A DNA stretch of 64,000 nt, taken from contig NZ_CP156626.1 of the NCBI RefSeq assembly GCF_039852015.1, forward strand, positions 2,886,249-2,950,248, written 5' to 3'. Made by a program: the position numbers and the translations under genes. Positions 1-9,701 of the stretch are shown here, piece by piece; the first letter of the stretch is position 1; each line of letters starts with the position of its first letter. Origin of the DNA: Robbsia sp. KACC 23696. GTDB taxonomy: Bacteria; Pseudomonadota; Gammaproteobacteria; Burkholderiales; Burkholderiaceae. The notes under the pieces are model-generated. The model was not told the DNA's origin, made no database searches, and was given only the letters and a program-made list of their open reading frames with translations.

Positions 1-929
1 TTATCCGAGCTATATCCCACCACGACCATCGCGATCATCGATACCAGAAAGGGGATGGCCGAATACATGCCGATCTCCAAAGGCGAACTGACCCCGTCGG
101 CCTTCAAGATGCTGGGCAGCCAGAAATTGACGGCATAGATCCCACAAATCACGCAGAAATAGGCGATGGCCATCAGATAGACTTTCGGGTCGCGCGCTAC
201 CTGCAGGAACGAGCGATGGCCGTAACGCGGTCCCTCTCCTGCCTCGACTTCGGCCGCCAACACCGCGCGTTCGTCGTCGCTCAGCCAGGTCGCCTGCCTC
301 GGGGTGTCCGATAGAAAAAACCACGCGACGACGCCCAAGAAAACGCACGGTAGCCCTTCGATCAAAAACATCCACTGCCACCCCGCCAGACCATGCGTCC
401 CGGCGAACGCCGTCATGATCCAACCCGACAAGGGACCACCGATCACACCGCTCAGCGGTCCGGCCAGCATCACGATGGCGATCGCCCGCGCCATGCGTGC
501 CTCGCCATACCAATAGGTGAGATAGAAGATCATCCCGGGCGCGAACCCGGCCTCGAAAACGCCGAGCAGGAAGCGTAAGGCGTAGAACATCGGAACGTTG
601 CGCGTAAACAGCATGGCCGCCGATGTCAGTCCCCATAGCACCAGAATGCGACTGATGGTCTTACGTGCGCCCACCTTCGGCAGCAGCAGATTGCTCGGCA
701 ACTCGAAGAGCACATATCCCAAAAAGAAGATGCCGGCGCCCAGCCCGTAGGCCGCATCCGACATGCCGAGGGCATCCTGCATCTGCAGTTTCGCAAATCC
801 GATATTCAAGCGATCGAGACAGGCAAACAGGTAGCACACCATCAAGAACGGCAGGATGCGCCAGTTGAGTCGGCTGTACACGGCCGCGAGCGGACCGGTG
901 CCGACAGAGGTCGGATAATTCGCGGACAC
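1..929 (-). CDS. MFS transporter, ACS (anion:cation symporter) type, 3' part outside window
   Basis: The frame reads through the left edge of the window, so only the first 309 or so residues are present. Translation gives a 12-TM-type major facilitator: an early LDRLNIGFAKLQM stretch, the loop LPSNLLLPKVGARK between helices 2 and 3, a RFLLGVFEAGFAPG helix and a cytoplasmic middle loop. These are hallmarks of the ACS family (GudP, tartrate, phthalate and related carboxylate uptake). The start is GTG at 929 with GGAG eight bases upstream. It is divergent from the LysR gene at 1137, which probably controls it. The substrate cannot be told; an organic acid is likely. Confidence 0.85.
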   Translation of the reverse strand, partial: MSANYPTSVGTGPLAAVYSRLNWRILPFLMVCYLFACLDRLNIGFAKLQMQDALGMSDAAYGLGAGIFFLGYVLFELPSNLLLPKVGARKTISRILVLWGLTSAAMLFTRNVPMFYALRFLLGVFEAGFAPGMIFYLTYWYGEARMARAIAIVMLAGPLSGVIGGPLSGWIMTAFAGTHGLAGWQWMFLIEGLPCVFLGVVAWFFLSDTPRQATWLSDDERAVLAAEVEAGEGPRYGHRSFLQVARDPKVYLMAIAYFCVICGIYAVNFWLPSILKADGVSSPLEIGMYSAIPFLVSMIAMVVVGYSSD

Positions 930-1070
930 GTCGAACTCCAGGAGTAAAAGGGGTACTGGCGCGGCGCCAGCGGCCGTCTTATTCGAATCCGGGCGGCCAC
1001 AGCACCCAATACACCGCCTCGACAGAACATCGTCGCCAGCCATAAACTGACGAGCAAGAGCAACTCTAGA

Positions 1071-1103
1071 GACGGAGCGTTGCCTGCCAGGCAACGCTCC
1101 GTC
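1071..1103. promoter_or_regulatory. Perfect 16-bp-arm palindrome in the MFS/LysR divergent region
   Basis: Arms GACGGAGCGTTGCCTG and its exact reverse complement are separated by one base. There is no T run after it, and it sits 33 bases before the LysR ATG. It could be a LysR operator, although it is unusually long and perfect, or a stable hairpin in the 5' leader of the LysR mRNA. Confidence 0.5.
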
Positions 1104-1136
1104 GATCCCTTTGCCATCCTGTTCCAGACCCTCACG

Positions 1137-2054
1137 ATGCGAGAAATCAATCAGCGCCGGCTCAGGTACTTCCATGAGGTATTGGTCCATGGCTCGATCC
1201 GGGGCGCGGCAGACAGCTTGAACACGGCCGCGTCGGTCATTACCCGGCAGATCCGGCTCCTGGAGGAGGAGATCGGCGCGACCTTGTTCGAACGCCATGC
1301 GCGCGGCGTCGCACCAACGGCGGCGGCGGCGCATCTCGCCGAGTTCTGGCAGGCCTGCCATGCGCAGCAGTCACAGTTCGAGAGCCGGCTACAAGCGTTG
1401 AACGGCCTGCAATTAGGTCAGGTTCGCATTGCAATCAGTGAAGGCTATATCGACGTCCTGATGGACACGGTACTCAGCGCGTTTTGCGGCACCTACCCGC
1501 GGCTGGACGTTAGCGTCGACGTGCTGTCCGTCAACGAAGTGTTGAGCGAGGTGGCGGAAGGCAGCGCGCAAATCGGCATCGCCTATAACCCGCCGGTGCA
1601 TCCTGAAGTGACGACCCTCGCCTCCTCGCCACAACCGGTGGTTCTGCTGCTGCGCGCGGATCACGCGCTCGCGCAGCGCGGCACGGCGGTCAGCGTGACG
1701 GAAATGCTGGATTGTCCGCTCGCCCTGATGCCGCCGAGTTTCGGCCTCGGGCAGATCGTCCAGATGCTGGCCTATACCGATAACGTGCATTTACGCCCCA
1801 CGCTGACGTCCAATTCCCTGGCCGTGTTGCGGCGCTTCGTACAAAGCGGCAACGGCGGCACGTTGATAGGTGCCTTCGGTGCCCGCGCCGAAGTGGAGAC
1901 CGGGACAATGGTGGCGCTGCCCATCGAGCACGCACTCTTCAAGTCGGCGCAGTCACGGCTGCTCGTGCGAAGCGACCGCCCGCTGACCGCGGCGGCCGAT
2001 ACCTTGCTTCAGTGGATGACCGAGCGCATTCCGATGTTCGCTACTGCGCCTTAG
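1137..2054 (+). CDS. LysR-family transcriptional regulator
   Basis: This is a 305-residue LysR regulator. The first 60 residues form the winged HTH ([19 protein letters not shown]..., ...[20 protein letters not shown]), followed by a LysR substrate-binding domain of two alpha/beta lobes. The ATG at 1137 was chosen because the HTH begins right after it; an upstream in-frame ATG at 1080 lies inside the palindrome. It is transcribed away from the MFS gene at 929, the usual arrangement of a LysR regulator and its target. The inducer is unknown, probably the transported acid. Confidence 0.88.
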   Translation: MREINQRRLRYFHEVLVHGSIRGAADSLNTAASVITRQIRLLEEEIGATLFERHARGVAPTAAAAHLAEFWQACHAQQSQFESRLQALNGLQLGQVRIAISEGYIDVLMDTVLSAFCGTYPRLDVSVDVLSVNEVLSEVAEGSAQIGIAYNPPVHPEVTTLASSPQPVVLLLRADHALAQRGTAVSVTEMLDCPLALMPPSFGLGQIVQMLAYTDNVHLRPTLTSNSLAVLRRFVQSGNGGTLIGAFGARAEVETGTMVALPIEHALFKSAQSRLLVRSDRPLTAAADTLLQWMTERIPMFATAP

Positions 2055-2055
2055 A

Positions 2056-3627
2056 TTACGCGCTCGGCGGTACTGGTTTTCCGCAAGGCTTGCACGCCGC
2101 GTAAGTGCGCACCGTATTGCGCCCTTCCGCTTTCGCTTGATAAAGGGCCTTGTCCGCGCTGACGATCAGCGCGCTGGCCGGCACCGTTCGGTCACTTTGC
2201 TTTTCCTTGAACGACACGACCGCGACGCCGGCACTCATCGTGACGATGCCGAACGGCGAGGCCTCATGCGGCATACGCAGATCGGCCACGGCACGCGACA
2301 GACGACACGCGATCTCGAAAGCCTGATCTTCTGCCAGACCGGGCACCAGGATCGCGATTTCCTCGCCACCGTACCGTGCGACGATATCCTCGCTGCGACC
2401 GTCCGCGCTTTTGATCGTCTCGGCGATCCTGCGCAGGCAATCGTCGCCGCCGAGGTGACCGTAAGTATCGTTGTACTGTTTGAAGTAATCGATATCGCAC
2501 AGGATCAAAGCAATCTCTCGGCGTTCACGTGATGCGCCCGACCAGGCGCTTTCCAGTGCCAGGTCGAATTGCCGACGATTGGCCAAGCCAGTCAGGCCGT
2601 CTTGCATGGCCAAGTGCTCCAAGCGGCGATTCATCCGCTCCAGCGCCGCATGCGCCTGCACCAGATCATCTTCGGACGCCGCGCCCTCCAGCACTTTACG
2701 GATCAAACGCCACCCTAGCACCGACAACAATCCGACGAACAGCGCATCCGATAACAGATGCACGATCGTGTTCTTGTGCCAGTCCGCCAGGATCTCGTCC
2801 TTCGACAAGGCCGCGGTCACGAACAAGGCGTAGTTGTCGACTTTGCGAAACGTATTGAGTCGCGTGATCTCGTCTTGCGCGGATCGAATGAAACGGGTGC
2901 CTTGCGGCGCGAGTTTTTGATAGGTGGTGAATAACTCGGAATGTTCGATATTCTTGCCCAGGTAACGCGTCGCGTAGGGACGGCGCATCAACAGATAGCC
3001 GTCGGTCGAGACCAGGGCAACCGCGCCTTCACTGCCGATCTCTAGCGAGTCGTAAAAGGTTTTGAAGTAATCGAGACTCAACGTCGCGAGCGCGATACCG
3101 GCGAACTGACCGGTCGACGTTTCCAGCCGACGCGAAACCGGTATCACCCAATGCTCAGTAGACCGACTGATCACCGGCTTGCCCAGCACCACGTCGCGTT
3201 CCCGGTGGTCTCGATGATAAATAAAGTAATCGCGATCGGCGTTATTCGCCACCTGCCCCGCCGAGGGCGGCTGCGTATAGGCCTTCCACTGCCCTTGCGC
3301 ATCGAAGACGAACAGACCATCGAGCTGAGGCAATGCCCGCTTGCGCATCAGCATCACTTTGTTGAGGCGAGATAGTGCCGCCGGCCCCATGCCATCGTGT
3401 TCGATACGCTCGACCATGCCGACCAATGCGACGTCGGCGCCATCGACGGCATTTTGCGCGTGCGCTTCCATGGCACGCGCCAGATTGTGCGTGGCGTCGT
3501 TCATCTCGCGCAACTGCACCGTCCGTTCGCTCCAGCTTCGCCAGGAATCGAATCCGATGAGCGCGATGCAGGATAGCGAAATCAGTAGGATCGCCCGAAT
3601 GATTACGGGCGCGGCACGGCGGGTCAT
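2056..3627 (-). CDS. Membrane-anchored diguanylate cyclase (dCACHE-like sensor + GGDEF)
   Basis: About 523 residues. An N-terminal TM helix (APVIIRAILLISLSCIALIGF) is followed by a periplasmic sensor region of about 260 residues that looks like a PDC/dCACHE domain (NADRDYFIYHRDH, GKPVISRSTEHWVIPVSRRL). A second TM segment (ALFVGLLSVLGW) and a GGDEF domain follow. The active site is GGEEI, a variant of GGDEF/GGEEF, and an RSED inhibitory site lies five residues before it, so product feedback is expected. The domain should make cyclic di-GMP from two GTP. The start at 3627 was chosen because the TM helix follows directly; the frame is open to 3891, but the extra N-terminus has no recognisable features. 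It stands alone, tail to tail with the LysR gene. Confidence 0.85.
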   Translation of the reverse strand: MTRRAAPVIIRAILLISLSCIALIGFDSWRSWSERTVQLREMNDATHNLARAMEAHAQNAVDGADVALVGMVERIEHDGMGPAALSRLNKVMLMRKRALPQLDGLFVFDAQGQWKAYTQPPSAGQVANNADRDYFIYHRDHRERDVVLGKPVISRSTEHWVIPVSRRLETSTGQFAGIALATLSLDYFKTFYDSLEIGSEGAVALVSTDGYLLMRRPYATRYLGKNIEHSELFTTYQKLAPQGTRFIRSAQDEITRLNTFRKVDNYALFVTAALSKDEILADWHKNTIVHLLSDALFVGLLSVLGWRLIRKVLEGAASEDDLVQAHAALERMNRRLEHLAMQDGLTGLANRRQFDLALESAWSGASRERREIALILCDIDYFKQYNDTYGHLGGDDCLRRIAETIKSADGRSEDIVARYGGEEIAILVPGLAEDQAFEIACRLSRAVADLRMPHEASPFGIVTMSAGVAVVSFKEKQSDRTVPASALIVSADKALYQAKAEGRNTVRTYAACKPCGKPVPPSA

Positions 3628-3835
3628 GTCGATTCCAGCACGCTTGTCGAGGAGAACGGATTCCGCGAGCGCCCGTGCCTGGCACGCGCCTGCACCCACG
3701 CCCGGGCAGCCGTTTCCTTCATTACACGTAGTAAGGATCGATACGTCAAGTGACGCACGCGAGGCGGCATTGCTTTGCTTATGGAAGTGCACTAAAACCC
3801 GCTGGATGTCGGCTTCGCGCCACGACATCGCATCA

Positions 3836-3880
3836 CAAAAGAAAACGCCCGTTCGTGACATCGTCACGAACGGGCGTTTC
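3836..3880 (-). terminator. Rho-independent terminator of the DUF969-DUF979 operon
   Basis: A 17-bp stem (AACGCCCGTTCGTGAC and its complement) with a 3-base loop is followed on the minus strand by TTTTCTTTTG. It lies about 70 bases after the stop of the gene ending at 3947. Confidence 0.8.
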
Positions 3881-3946
3881 AATCGCAGCACTGATTTCCG
3901 ATATCGATACCGATCCCCGGAAACCTTGATGCGCGCGATTCGGGCC

Positions 3947-4885
3947 TTAGAACATCAGGACGTTGAGCAATACGATATTGACGATCAACAAGGGAACGGC
4001 CGTGGCGACTTGCGCGCGAATAACACCGTACTTATCCGGCAGTTCCAGCAGCGCCGCCGGTACGATATTGAAGTTCGCCGCCATCGGCGTCAGCAGCGTG
4101 CCGCAATAACCGGACATCATGCCGATGGCGACCATCGGTGCCGGATTGCCGTGGAACACACCGACCAGGATCGGCACGCCGACACCGCCGGTCATCACCG
4201 GGAACGCGGCAAAGCCATTCCCCATGATGATCGTGAAAAGCGCCATCCCGATGCAATACACGGCGACTGCGACAAAGCGGTAGTCCATATTGATATAAGC
4301 CGTGCTCAGGTGGGCAACCGCCTTGCCGACGCCGGCATCGGCGAAGACCAAGCCGAGCATACCCAGCATCTGCGGCAGCACGACCGCCCACGACAGCGCA
4401 TCCGTCAGGCGACGCGCTTCTTGCACCGACTGCCCCACCGAATCGCGCGTCATGATGCAGGCGATGATCAGCGAAACGATGCAGCCGAGTCCGAAAGATA
4501 CCAACGTCGCGTTCTTCGTTTCGATCAAGCCAAAGGAGTGCGGCGCGAGCAAGGTGCCGAGCACGGTCACGACTGGAATCGCCAATGCCGGTACAAACAG
4601 CTTATTGCCCAGTTTCACGGCGCTGTCGTGACGGTCCTTATCGCTGCGAACTTTCGGCTTGCGCCCAAGCACGCCACCGAAGCCGGCGATCAAGGCCATG
4701 ATCACGACCAACACGCCCACGACGATCGGCGGGAGATAGTCACCTGCAACGAAAATGACACCGTACAAAATCCAGAACAAACCCGACGAGAAGCGTTTCG
4801 GATGCGCCTTGTCGCTGATGACGATGCCGCCGATCACGAACAGCAGGATACCTACCAGGTCCAGAAACCAATTCAGCGAGATCAT
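3947..4885 (-). CDS. DUF979 family membrane protein
   Basis: This 312-residue protein is almost entirely hydrophobic, with about eight to nine predicted TM helices and conserved-looking loops (MGNGFAAFPVMTGGVG, NPAPMVAIGMMSGYCGTLLTPMAANFN). The sequence matches the DUF979 family, which always comes with DUF969 and is thought to form a two-component permease, often beside pyrrolidone-carboxyl peptidase genes. Its ATG overlaps the stop of the upstream DUF969 gene by four bases, so the two are translationally coupled. The transport role is inferred from family context. Confidence 0.8.
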   Translation of the reverse strand: MISLNWFLDLVGILLFVIGGIVISDKAHPKRFSSGLFWILYGVIFVAGDYLPPIVVGVLVVIMALIAGFGGVLGRKPKVRSDKDRHDSAVKLGNKLFVPALAIPVVTVLGTLLAPHSFGLIETKNATLVSFGLGCIVSLIIACIMTRDSVGQSVQEARRLTDALSWAVVLPQMLGMLGLVFADAGVGKAVAHLSTAYINMDYRFVAVAVYCIGMALFTIIMGNGFAAFPVMTGGVGVPILVGVFHGNPAPMVAIGMMSGYCGTLLTPMAANFNIVPAALLELPDKYGVIRAQVATAVPLLIVNIVLLNVLMF

Positions 4886-5646
4886 GCCTTTTCTCCACGC
4901 GCGGCAGCATTCGTCGGCACATTGACGGCGGTATCGGCCGATGTGTCCTTGTCGTCTTCCTTCGTCGCATTCTTGGCCAGCCAGAGATCGAGCCGGTACA
5001 GACGGAATGCATGAATGAGGAAAGCAGCGATAGCGGTAGGAATGCCCCAGACGGCAACGTGAATCGGCTCCACGCTGATGCCGGCTTCTTTCAGGAAGGT
5101 CACCATCAGCACGATCGCCCCGAATGCGACGAAAATGTCTTCACCGAAGAACAGGCCGACATTGTCCGTTGCCGCCGAAAACGCCTTGAGCCGATTGCGC
5201 ACGGACTCGCTGATGCGCCCGTACTTCGTCGTGGCCGCACCTTCGGTCATCGGCGCGACCAGCGGACGGACCATCTGCGGATGGCCGCCGAGTCCGGTCA
5301 AGCCGAGCGCGGCAGTGACTTGGCGCACGAACAGATAGACGATCAGCAGGCGGCCCGGTGTCGCCGCACGAATGCCGGCAATCCAGATCTGAGCGCGTTC
5401 GCGCAATCCGTGTCGCTCCAACAGGCCGATCACCGCGAGCGGTAACAGAATGATCAGCGGAATCACCCGCGTTTTGAGCGCGCCGGTACCGATCGTCGCC
5501 AAGATATGATCCAGCGAGAAATGCGCGGCAAAGCCGGTGACGATCGCCGCGACGGTGACGATCAGCATCGGATTAAATCGCAGCAGGAAACCCACCACGA
5601 TCACCGCAACGCCTAGCAGCGGATAAAGATTGACTGCGGATTGCAT
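4882..5646 (-). CDS. DUF969 family membrane protein
   Basis: 254 residues, with several TM helices and loops such as LGGHPQMVRPLVAPMTEGAA and SAATDNVGLFFGEDIFVAFGA. It belongs to DUF969, partner of DUF979. The start ATG at 5646 has GGAG nine bases upstream; an upstream in-frame ATG at 5715 lacks such a site. Together with the overlapping DUF979 gene it probably makes a carrier for a small acid, perhaps 5-oxoproline, because DUF969/DUF979 often accompany pyrrolidone-carboxyl peptidase and a DUF1445 gene lies nearby. No peptidase gene is present here. Confidence 0.8.
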   Translation of the reverse strand: MQSAVNLYPLLGVAVIVVGFLLRFNPMLIVTVAAIVTGFAAHFSLDHILATIGTGALKTRVIPLIILLPLAVIGLLERHGLRERAQIWIAGIRAATPGRLLIVYLFVRQVTAALGLTGLGGHPQMVRPLVAPMTEGAATTKYGRISESVRNRLKAFSAATDNVGLFFGEDIFVAFGAIVLMVTFLKEAGISVEPIHVAVWGIPTAIAAFLIHAFRLYRLDLWLAKNATKEDDKDTSADTAVNVPTNAAARGEKA

Positions 5647-5900
5647 CGAAAGCACTCCAGAATTGTCGAACGAACCACGGTTGATCGCTGGATTGTCGAG
5701 CGGCCGCCCGGGCACGTCGAGCCAGAAATTTAAATGCGAGGTATAAAGAATTTCGATACCCGGGAAGACCCGAAGACCGATTCTTTGCCCTTTCCATGCC
5801 TAAATTTCGCATGCGGACGCGATTTTCAGCGTTTTCGGCGCTGGAGCAACTAATTTTCTTTATACACTGCGGCGGAATAGCGACAACTTCGCAAAAAGCA

Positions 5901-5927
5901 AAAGCGCATGCCACTCGCATGCGCTTT
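5901..5927 (-). terminator. Terminator downstream of the MFS gene ending at 5971
   Basis: An 11-bp perfect stem (AAAGCGCATGC) with a 5-base loop is followed on the minus strand by TTTTGCTTTTTG. Confidence 0.8.
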
Positions 5928-5970
5928 AGATGGGACAAATTCGCGTTTTCCCTTATAGGGCGTCAGACCG

Positions 5971-7371
5971 TCATGCTTGCAATGCGCGACCGCGCGTCTC
6001 CGGCAGCGTGAGGGCGGCCAGAATCACGACCCCGTAGGCACATGCGGCGAACGTGCCGATTGCAGCACCCAGCGCCATTTTCTGCGATACATAACCGATC
6101 AAGAACGGAAAGGTCGCGCCCACGGCCCGTCCGACGTTGTAGCAGAATCCCTGTCCCGATCCGCGAATCCGCGTCGGATACAGCTCGGTCATGAAGGCCC
6201 CCAGCCCGGCGAAGATGCCCGATGCGAAAAATCCGAGGGGGAATCCCAGAATCAACAGGATCGTGTTGTTCATCGGCACCCGGGTGTAAATCAAAGCGAT
6301 GAGCAAAGACATCACGGCGAATCCGATGAATGCCCGCTTCCGCCCGAAGCGATCGCTGATGTAAGCCCCACTCAGATAACCGCAATACGATCCGGCAATG
6401 ATCACCGCGAGGTAACTGCCCGTACCCACGACGCTCAAGTGCTGCTCATTTTTAAGATACGTCGGCAACCAAGTGGTGATGGCGTAATAACCGCCCTGCA
6501 CGCCCATTGCCAGCACGGAAGTGCGGACCGTGGTCCACCACATCTCGCGATTGAAAATCTCCCAGAAACGCGGCGCGTCGTGGGATGCCTGCACCGCGGC
6601 ACGATGCACTTCCGGCTCCTCGACCAAGCGCCGAATCACGAAAACAAAGGGCACCGGCAAAACGCCGACGGCGAACAACACGCGCCAGGCGAGGTGCGCT
6701 TCGAACAGCGAGAATACCAGCACATACAAGCCGGCCGAGACGGCCCAACCGATTGCCCAGCCGGCCTGCACCAGCCCCACCGCACGACCGCGATCCTTCG
6801 GTCGAATCGCCTCGCCGATCAGGACGGCACCCGCCGTCCATTCACCGCCGAAGCCCAGGCCCATCAGACCGCGGAAGATCAACAACTGCGTGAAGTTCTG
6901 CGCCACCGCGCATAAGACGGTGAATACGGCGAAGAACAGAATCGTGATCTGCAAGGTTCGCACGCGGCCGACGCGATCGGACAGCAGCCCCGCAAGCCAT
7001 CCGCCTAGCGCCGATGTCAGCAACGTGACGGTTCCGATCAATCCGGCGCCGGCCTGTGTCAACCCAAAAGTGAGCATCAAGGTGGGGATAACAAAGCTCA
7101 GGAACTGTGTGTCCATCGCGTCCAATGCATAACCGACCTTGCAGCTCCAAAAGGCGCGGCGCTCGCTGGGTCCGGTTTCCTTGTACCAGCCGAACAAGCC
7201 GCCCGTGCCGGCATCTGCGTCGCCATCGGTAAGCGAGGTCGAGGCCGCTGACGATCCGGCGGGCGGCGAGGTCGTCGTGGCAAAGGCCGGCATTGCATTC
7301 GATGCAGTACTGGCGGCCCTATTCGATGAATACGGCGCCAACGGTGCGGCACGGTCTTGTGAGCTATTCAT
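5971..7371 (-). CDS. MFS transporter, metabolite:H+ symporter type
   Basis: 466 residues. A low-complexity hydrophilic N-terminus of about 75 residues rich in Ala, Ser and Thr precedes 12 TM helices. The loop 2-3 motif is GLLSDRVGRVRTLQ and the loop 8-9 copy is GAYISDRFGRKRA. The segment TELYPTRIRGSGQGFCYNVGRAVG is typical of metabolite:H+ symporters such as sialic-acid or aromatic-acid carriers. ATG 7371 was chosen over an in-frame ATG at 7410. It lies head to tail with the DUF1445 gene (gap of about 90 bases), so it may share that promoter and carry the substrate of that enzyme. Confidence 0.85.
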   Translation of the reverse strand: MNSSQDRAAPLAPYSSNRAASTASNAMPAFATTTSPPAGSSAASTSLTDGDADAGTGGLFGWYKETGPSERRAFWSCKVGYALDAMDTQFLSFVIPTLMLTFGLTQAGAGLIGTVTLLTSALGGWLAGLLSDRVGRVRTLQITILFFAVFTVLCAVAQNFTQLLIFRGLMGLGFGGEWTAGAVLIGEAIRPKDRGRAVGLVQAGWAIGWAVSAGLYVLVFSLFEAHLAWRVLFAVGVLPVPFVFVIRRLVEEPEVHRAAVQASHDAPRFWEIFNREMWWTTVRTSVLAMGVQGGYYAITTWLPTYLKNEQHLSVVGTGSYLAVIIAGSYCGYLSGAYISDRFGRKRAFIGFAVMSLLIALIYTRVPMNNTILLILGFPLGFFASGIFAGLGAFMTELYPTRIRGSGQGFCYNVGRAVGATFPFLIGYVSQKMALGAAIGTFAACAYGVVILAALTLPETRGRALQA

Positions 7372-7458
7372 TTTTTGAGATATCGGTTCGAGGTGGTTGG
7401 CGCGGTTCACACTGCCGCATCATCAAGTCCGGCGACGTCGTGCGCTTGCAGGACGCGG

Positions 7459-8295
7459 TCAAAACGCCGCCAGCGAGGCATTGGGGATATCGGTGATCAA
7501 CATATGTCCGGGGCGATGCGCGATGGCGAACGGCAACCGCGCGCTTTCGATTGCTGTCTGAGGTGTGACCCCGCATGCCCAAAAAACCGGTATTTCGTGT
7601 GGCCGAATCGTCACGGCGTCGCCATAATCGGGACGACCGAGATCCGCGATACCCAAGGCTTCCGGCGCACCTACATGGATCGGCGCGCCGTGGATTGCCG
7701 GGAAGCGGCTGGTGATCTGGATTGCGCGTACCGCATCGGCGCCAGACATCGGGCGCATCGAAACCACCAGCTGGCCGCCGAACGGTCCGCTTCGCTGGTT
7801 ATCGATCGTTGTGCGGTACATCGGCACATTGACGCCCTCGTCGATATGTCGCAATCCGATGCCGGCCTCGGCCAGCATTTGCTCGAAAGAAAACGAACAT
7901 CCCACCGCGAACACGACGAGATCGTCACGCCACAGGGCCGACAGATCGTTCGGCTGCTCGACCAATCTGCCGTCGCGGTAGACATTGAAGCCCGGTACAT
8001 CCCGGCGGATATCGATATCCCGGCCCAGCGCCGGAATGACCCATTGCCCCGGTTCGCTCACGCCCAATAGCGGACACGCCTTGGGATTGCGCATGCAAAA
8101 ACGGAGGAAGTCGTCGGCATACTCGCTCGGCATAATCGCGAGATTGGCCTGCGCATACGGTCCGCAATAACCGGCGGTGGGCGCAAAAAACAGCTGGTCG
8201 CGCACCTGCTGCCGGAACGCGTACGGAGACATTGTTTCGGCATGTACACGGCGGCGGTCGGCGGCAAGGATGGACTGATCGAGGTCGATGGACAT
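7459..8295 (-). CDS. DUF1445 / D-glutamate cyclase-like putative hydro-lyase (YcsI family)
   Basis: 278 residues. The sequence fits the YcsI/DUF1445 family: [16 protein letters not shown] near the N-terminus, a middle [15 protein letters not shown] and a C-terminal [14 protein letters not shown] and [13 protein letters not shown]. The family includes the catalytic part of mammalian D-glutamate cyclase, which makes 5-oxo-D-proline, and in Bacillus ycsI sits with the 5-oxoprolinase genes. ATG 8295 starts a protein of the usual family length (about 265-280). It is divergent from the LysR gene at 8632, its likely regulator. The reaction here is inferred, not shown. Confidence 0.82.
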   Translation of the reverse strand: MSIDLDQSILAADRRRVHAETMSPYAFRQQVRDQLFFAPTAGYCGPYAQANLAIMPSEYADDFLRFCMRNPKACPLLGVSEPGQWVIPALGRDIDIRRDVPGFNVYRDGRLVEQPNDLSALWRDDLVVFAVGCSFSFEQMLAEAGIGLRHIDEGVNVPMYRTTIDNQRSGPFGGQLVVSMRPMSGADAVRAIQITSRFPAIHGAPIHVGAPEALGIADLGRPDYGDAVTIRPHEIPVFWACGVTPQTAIESARLPFAIAHRPGHMLITDIPNASLAAF

Positions 8296-8631
8296 GACGG
8301 TTGTGTTTTTTGTGGGACGGGCCCGTTGATTTAAAAGACGGCGCAATGCACGAACGGTGCGACACGAAAATGACGGAGGGGACGTCCCGCGGTGCCGGTG
8401 CCTCATCCGTCGAGCGACGCCTGTACTGCAATGCCCTTCAGCGTAAAAAGATCAAAAAGCATTGACCAGCGAGTTATTCTGCTCACATCCGTTAAGTTTT
8501 TCTTAACGTCTTTTTCCGATAATGCTCTATTTTTTACTGTAATTTATTGGCGTAAAGTCGCTTCGACAACGCGTCATTTTTCATTCGGCGATAATAAAAA
8601 ATATCGTTTCCCGTCGGCCATACACGCTCAT

Positions 8632-9564
8632 ATGAACACCCGTTTTCTGGAAACTTTCGTCACCTTGGCGGAACTCGAGAGCTTCCGCGCGACCGCACGC
8701 GTGCTGCACGCGACCCCAGCGGCGGTGTCACTGCGGATTAAGTCGTTGGAAACCGAATTAAAAACGGTACTGGTCGACCGGGATCATCCGGTCTTCCGCC
8801 TGACCCCCGCGGGCCAGGCGCTGTTGGGGCCTGCGCGTGCCGTCGTCGACGCGGCGCAAGCGTTGCGCGTGGCGGCGGGACAAGAGATGGTGATCGGTGG
8901 ACGATTGCGTCTGGGCGTTATCGAGACCGTCGTGCATAGCTGGCTTTCGCATTACATCGCATACCTGAATAACCACTATCCCGATATCGAGGTAGATCTG
9001 ACGGTGGATGCCAGCGCGGTATTGCAACGACGGCTGCTCGCGGGCGAACTTGATTTGTTGCTGCGTGTAGAAGGCATCGACAGCACGCGCATCGTGTCGA
9101 ATGCCTTGGCGAATTATCCCGTCTGCTGGATTGCGCGCCGCGGTCTGATATCGCCGAGGGCGCGAGATCTGCCAAGCCGCATATTGAAGCGCCCGATTCT
9201 GACGTTTGGTCGGGGCACTGCCCCCCAGGTCGCGCTCGACAGCATCGTGCATGGGCTCGCGCGAGAACAGCGCGTGCCGGCAGAACAGGTTCGCATCACC
9301 TGTTCCCCCTCGGTCGCCGCGATCGTGCAGATGCTGCGGGATGGTTTCGGGCTGGCCGGCATCCCCCGTCTGTTCGTTGCCGACGAATTGGAAAGCGGGG
9401 AATTCGTCGAACTGCCGCTAAAGCCGGCGCTGCCGCCTATCGTCGTGTCACTTTGCATGCCGGTGGAAACGACACCGACCGTTGCCGCCGCCGCACGCGC
9501 CGCACGCCTCGCCTGCTCGGGCTATACGCGAAATCGGCGCAAGGAATTTATCGAGATGCTGTAG
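8632..9564 (+). CDS. LysR-family transcriptional regulator
   Basis: 310 residues. The N-terminal HTH reads FLETFVTLAELESFRATARVLH then TPAAVSLRIKSLETEL; a substrate-binding domain fills the rest. The frame is open upstream to 8392, but the HTH begins right at ATG 8632, so that start is used. The 336-base divergent region shared with the DUF1445 gene is AT-rich (runs of T and A around 8500-8610) and probably contains both promoters. Confidence 0.87.
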   Translation: MNTRFLETFVTLAELESFRATARVLHATPAAVSLRIKSLETELKTVLVDRDHPVFRLTPAGQALLGPARAVVDAAQALRVAAGQEMVIGGRLRLGVIETVVHSWLSHYIAYLNNHYPDIEVDLTVDASAVLQRRLLAGELDLLLRVEGIDSTRIVSNALANYPVCWIARRGLISPRARDLPSRILKRPILTFGRGTAPQVALDSIVHGLAREQRVPAEQVRITCSPSVAAIVQMLRDGFGLAGIPRLFVADELESGEFVELPLKPALPPIVVSLCMPVETTPTVAAAARAARLACSGYTRNRRKEFIEML

Positions 9565-9701
9565 CGCAAGGTGCAACGCCGTCTCTAACGATCACGCGGT
9601 CAAATCCCTGCGCGCTGCACTGCAAGGTCGGCAAATCGACGTGAAAAGTCGGCGGCGCTTACCGCCGATCAGGTCCGCGTGCGTCCAGACCCGTGCGGTC
9701 T

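Noticed and set aside
3341-5014. Long open frame on the plus strand opposite the cyclase and DUF979 genes
   Set aside because: It is the antisense shadow of membrane-protein genes; the product has no family likeness and is His/Arg-rich.
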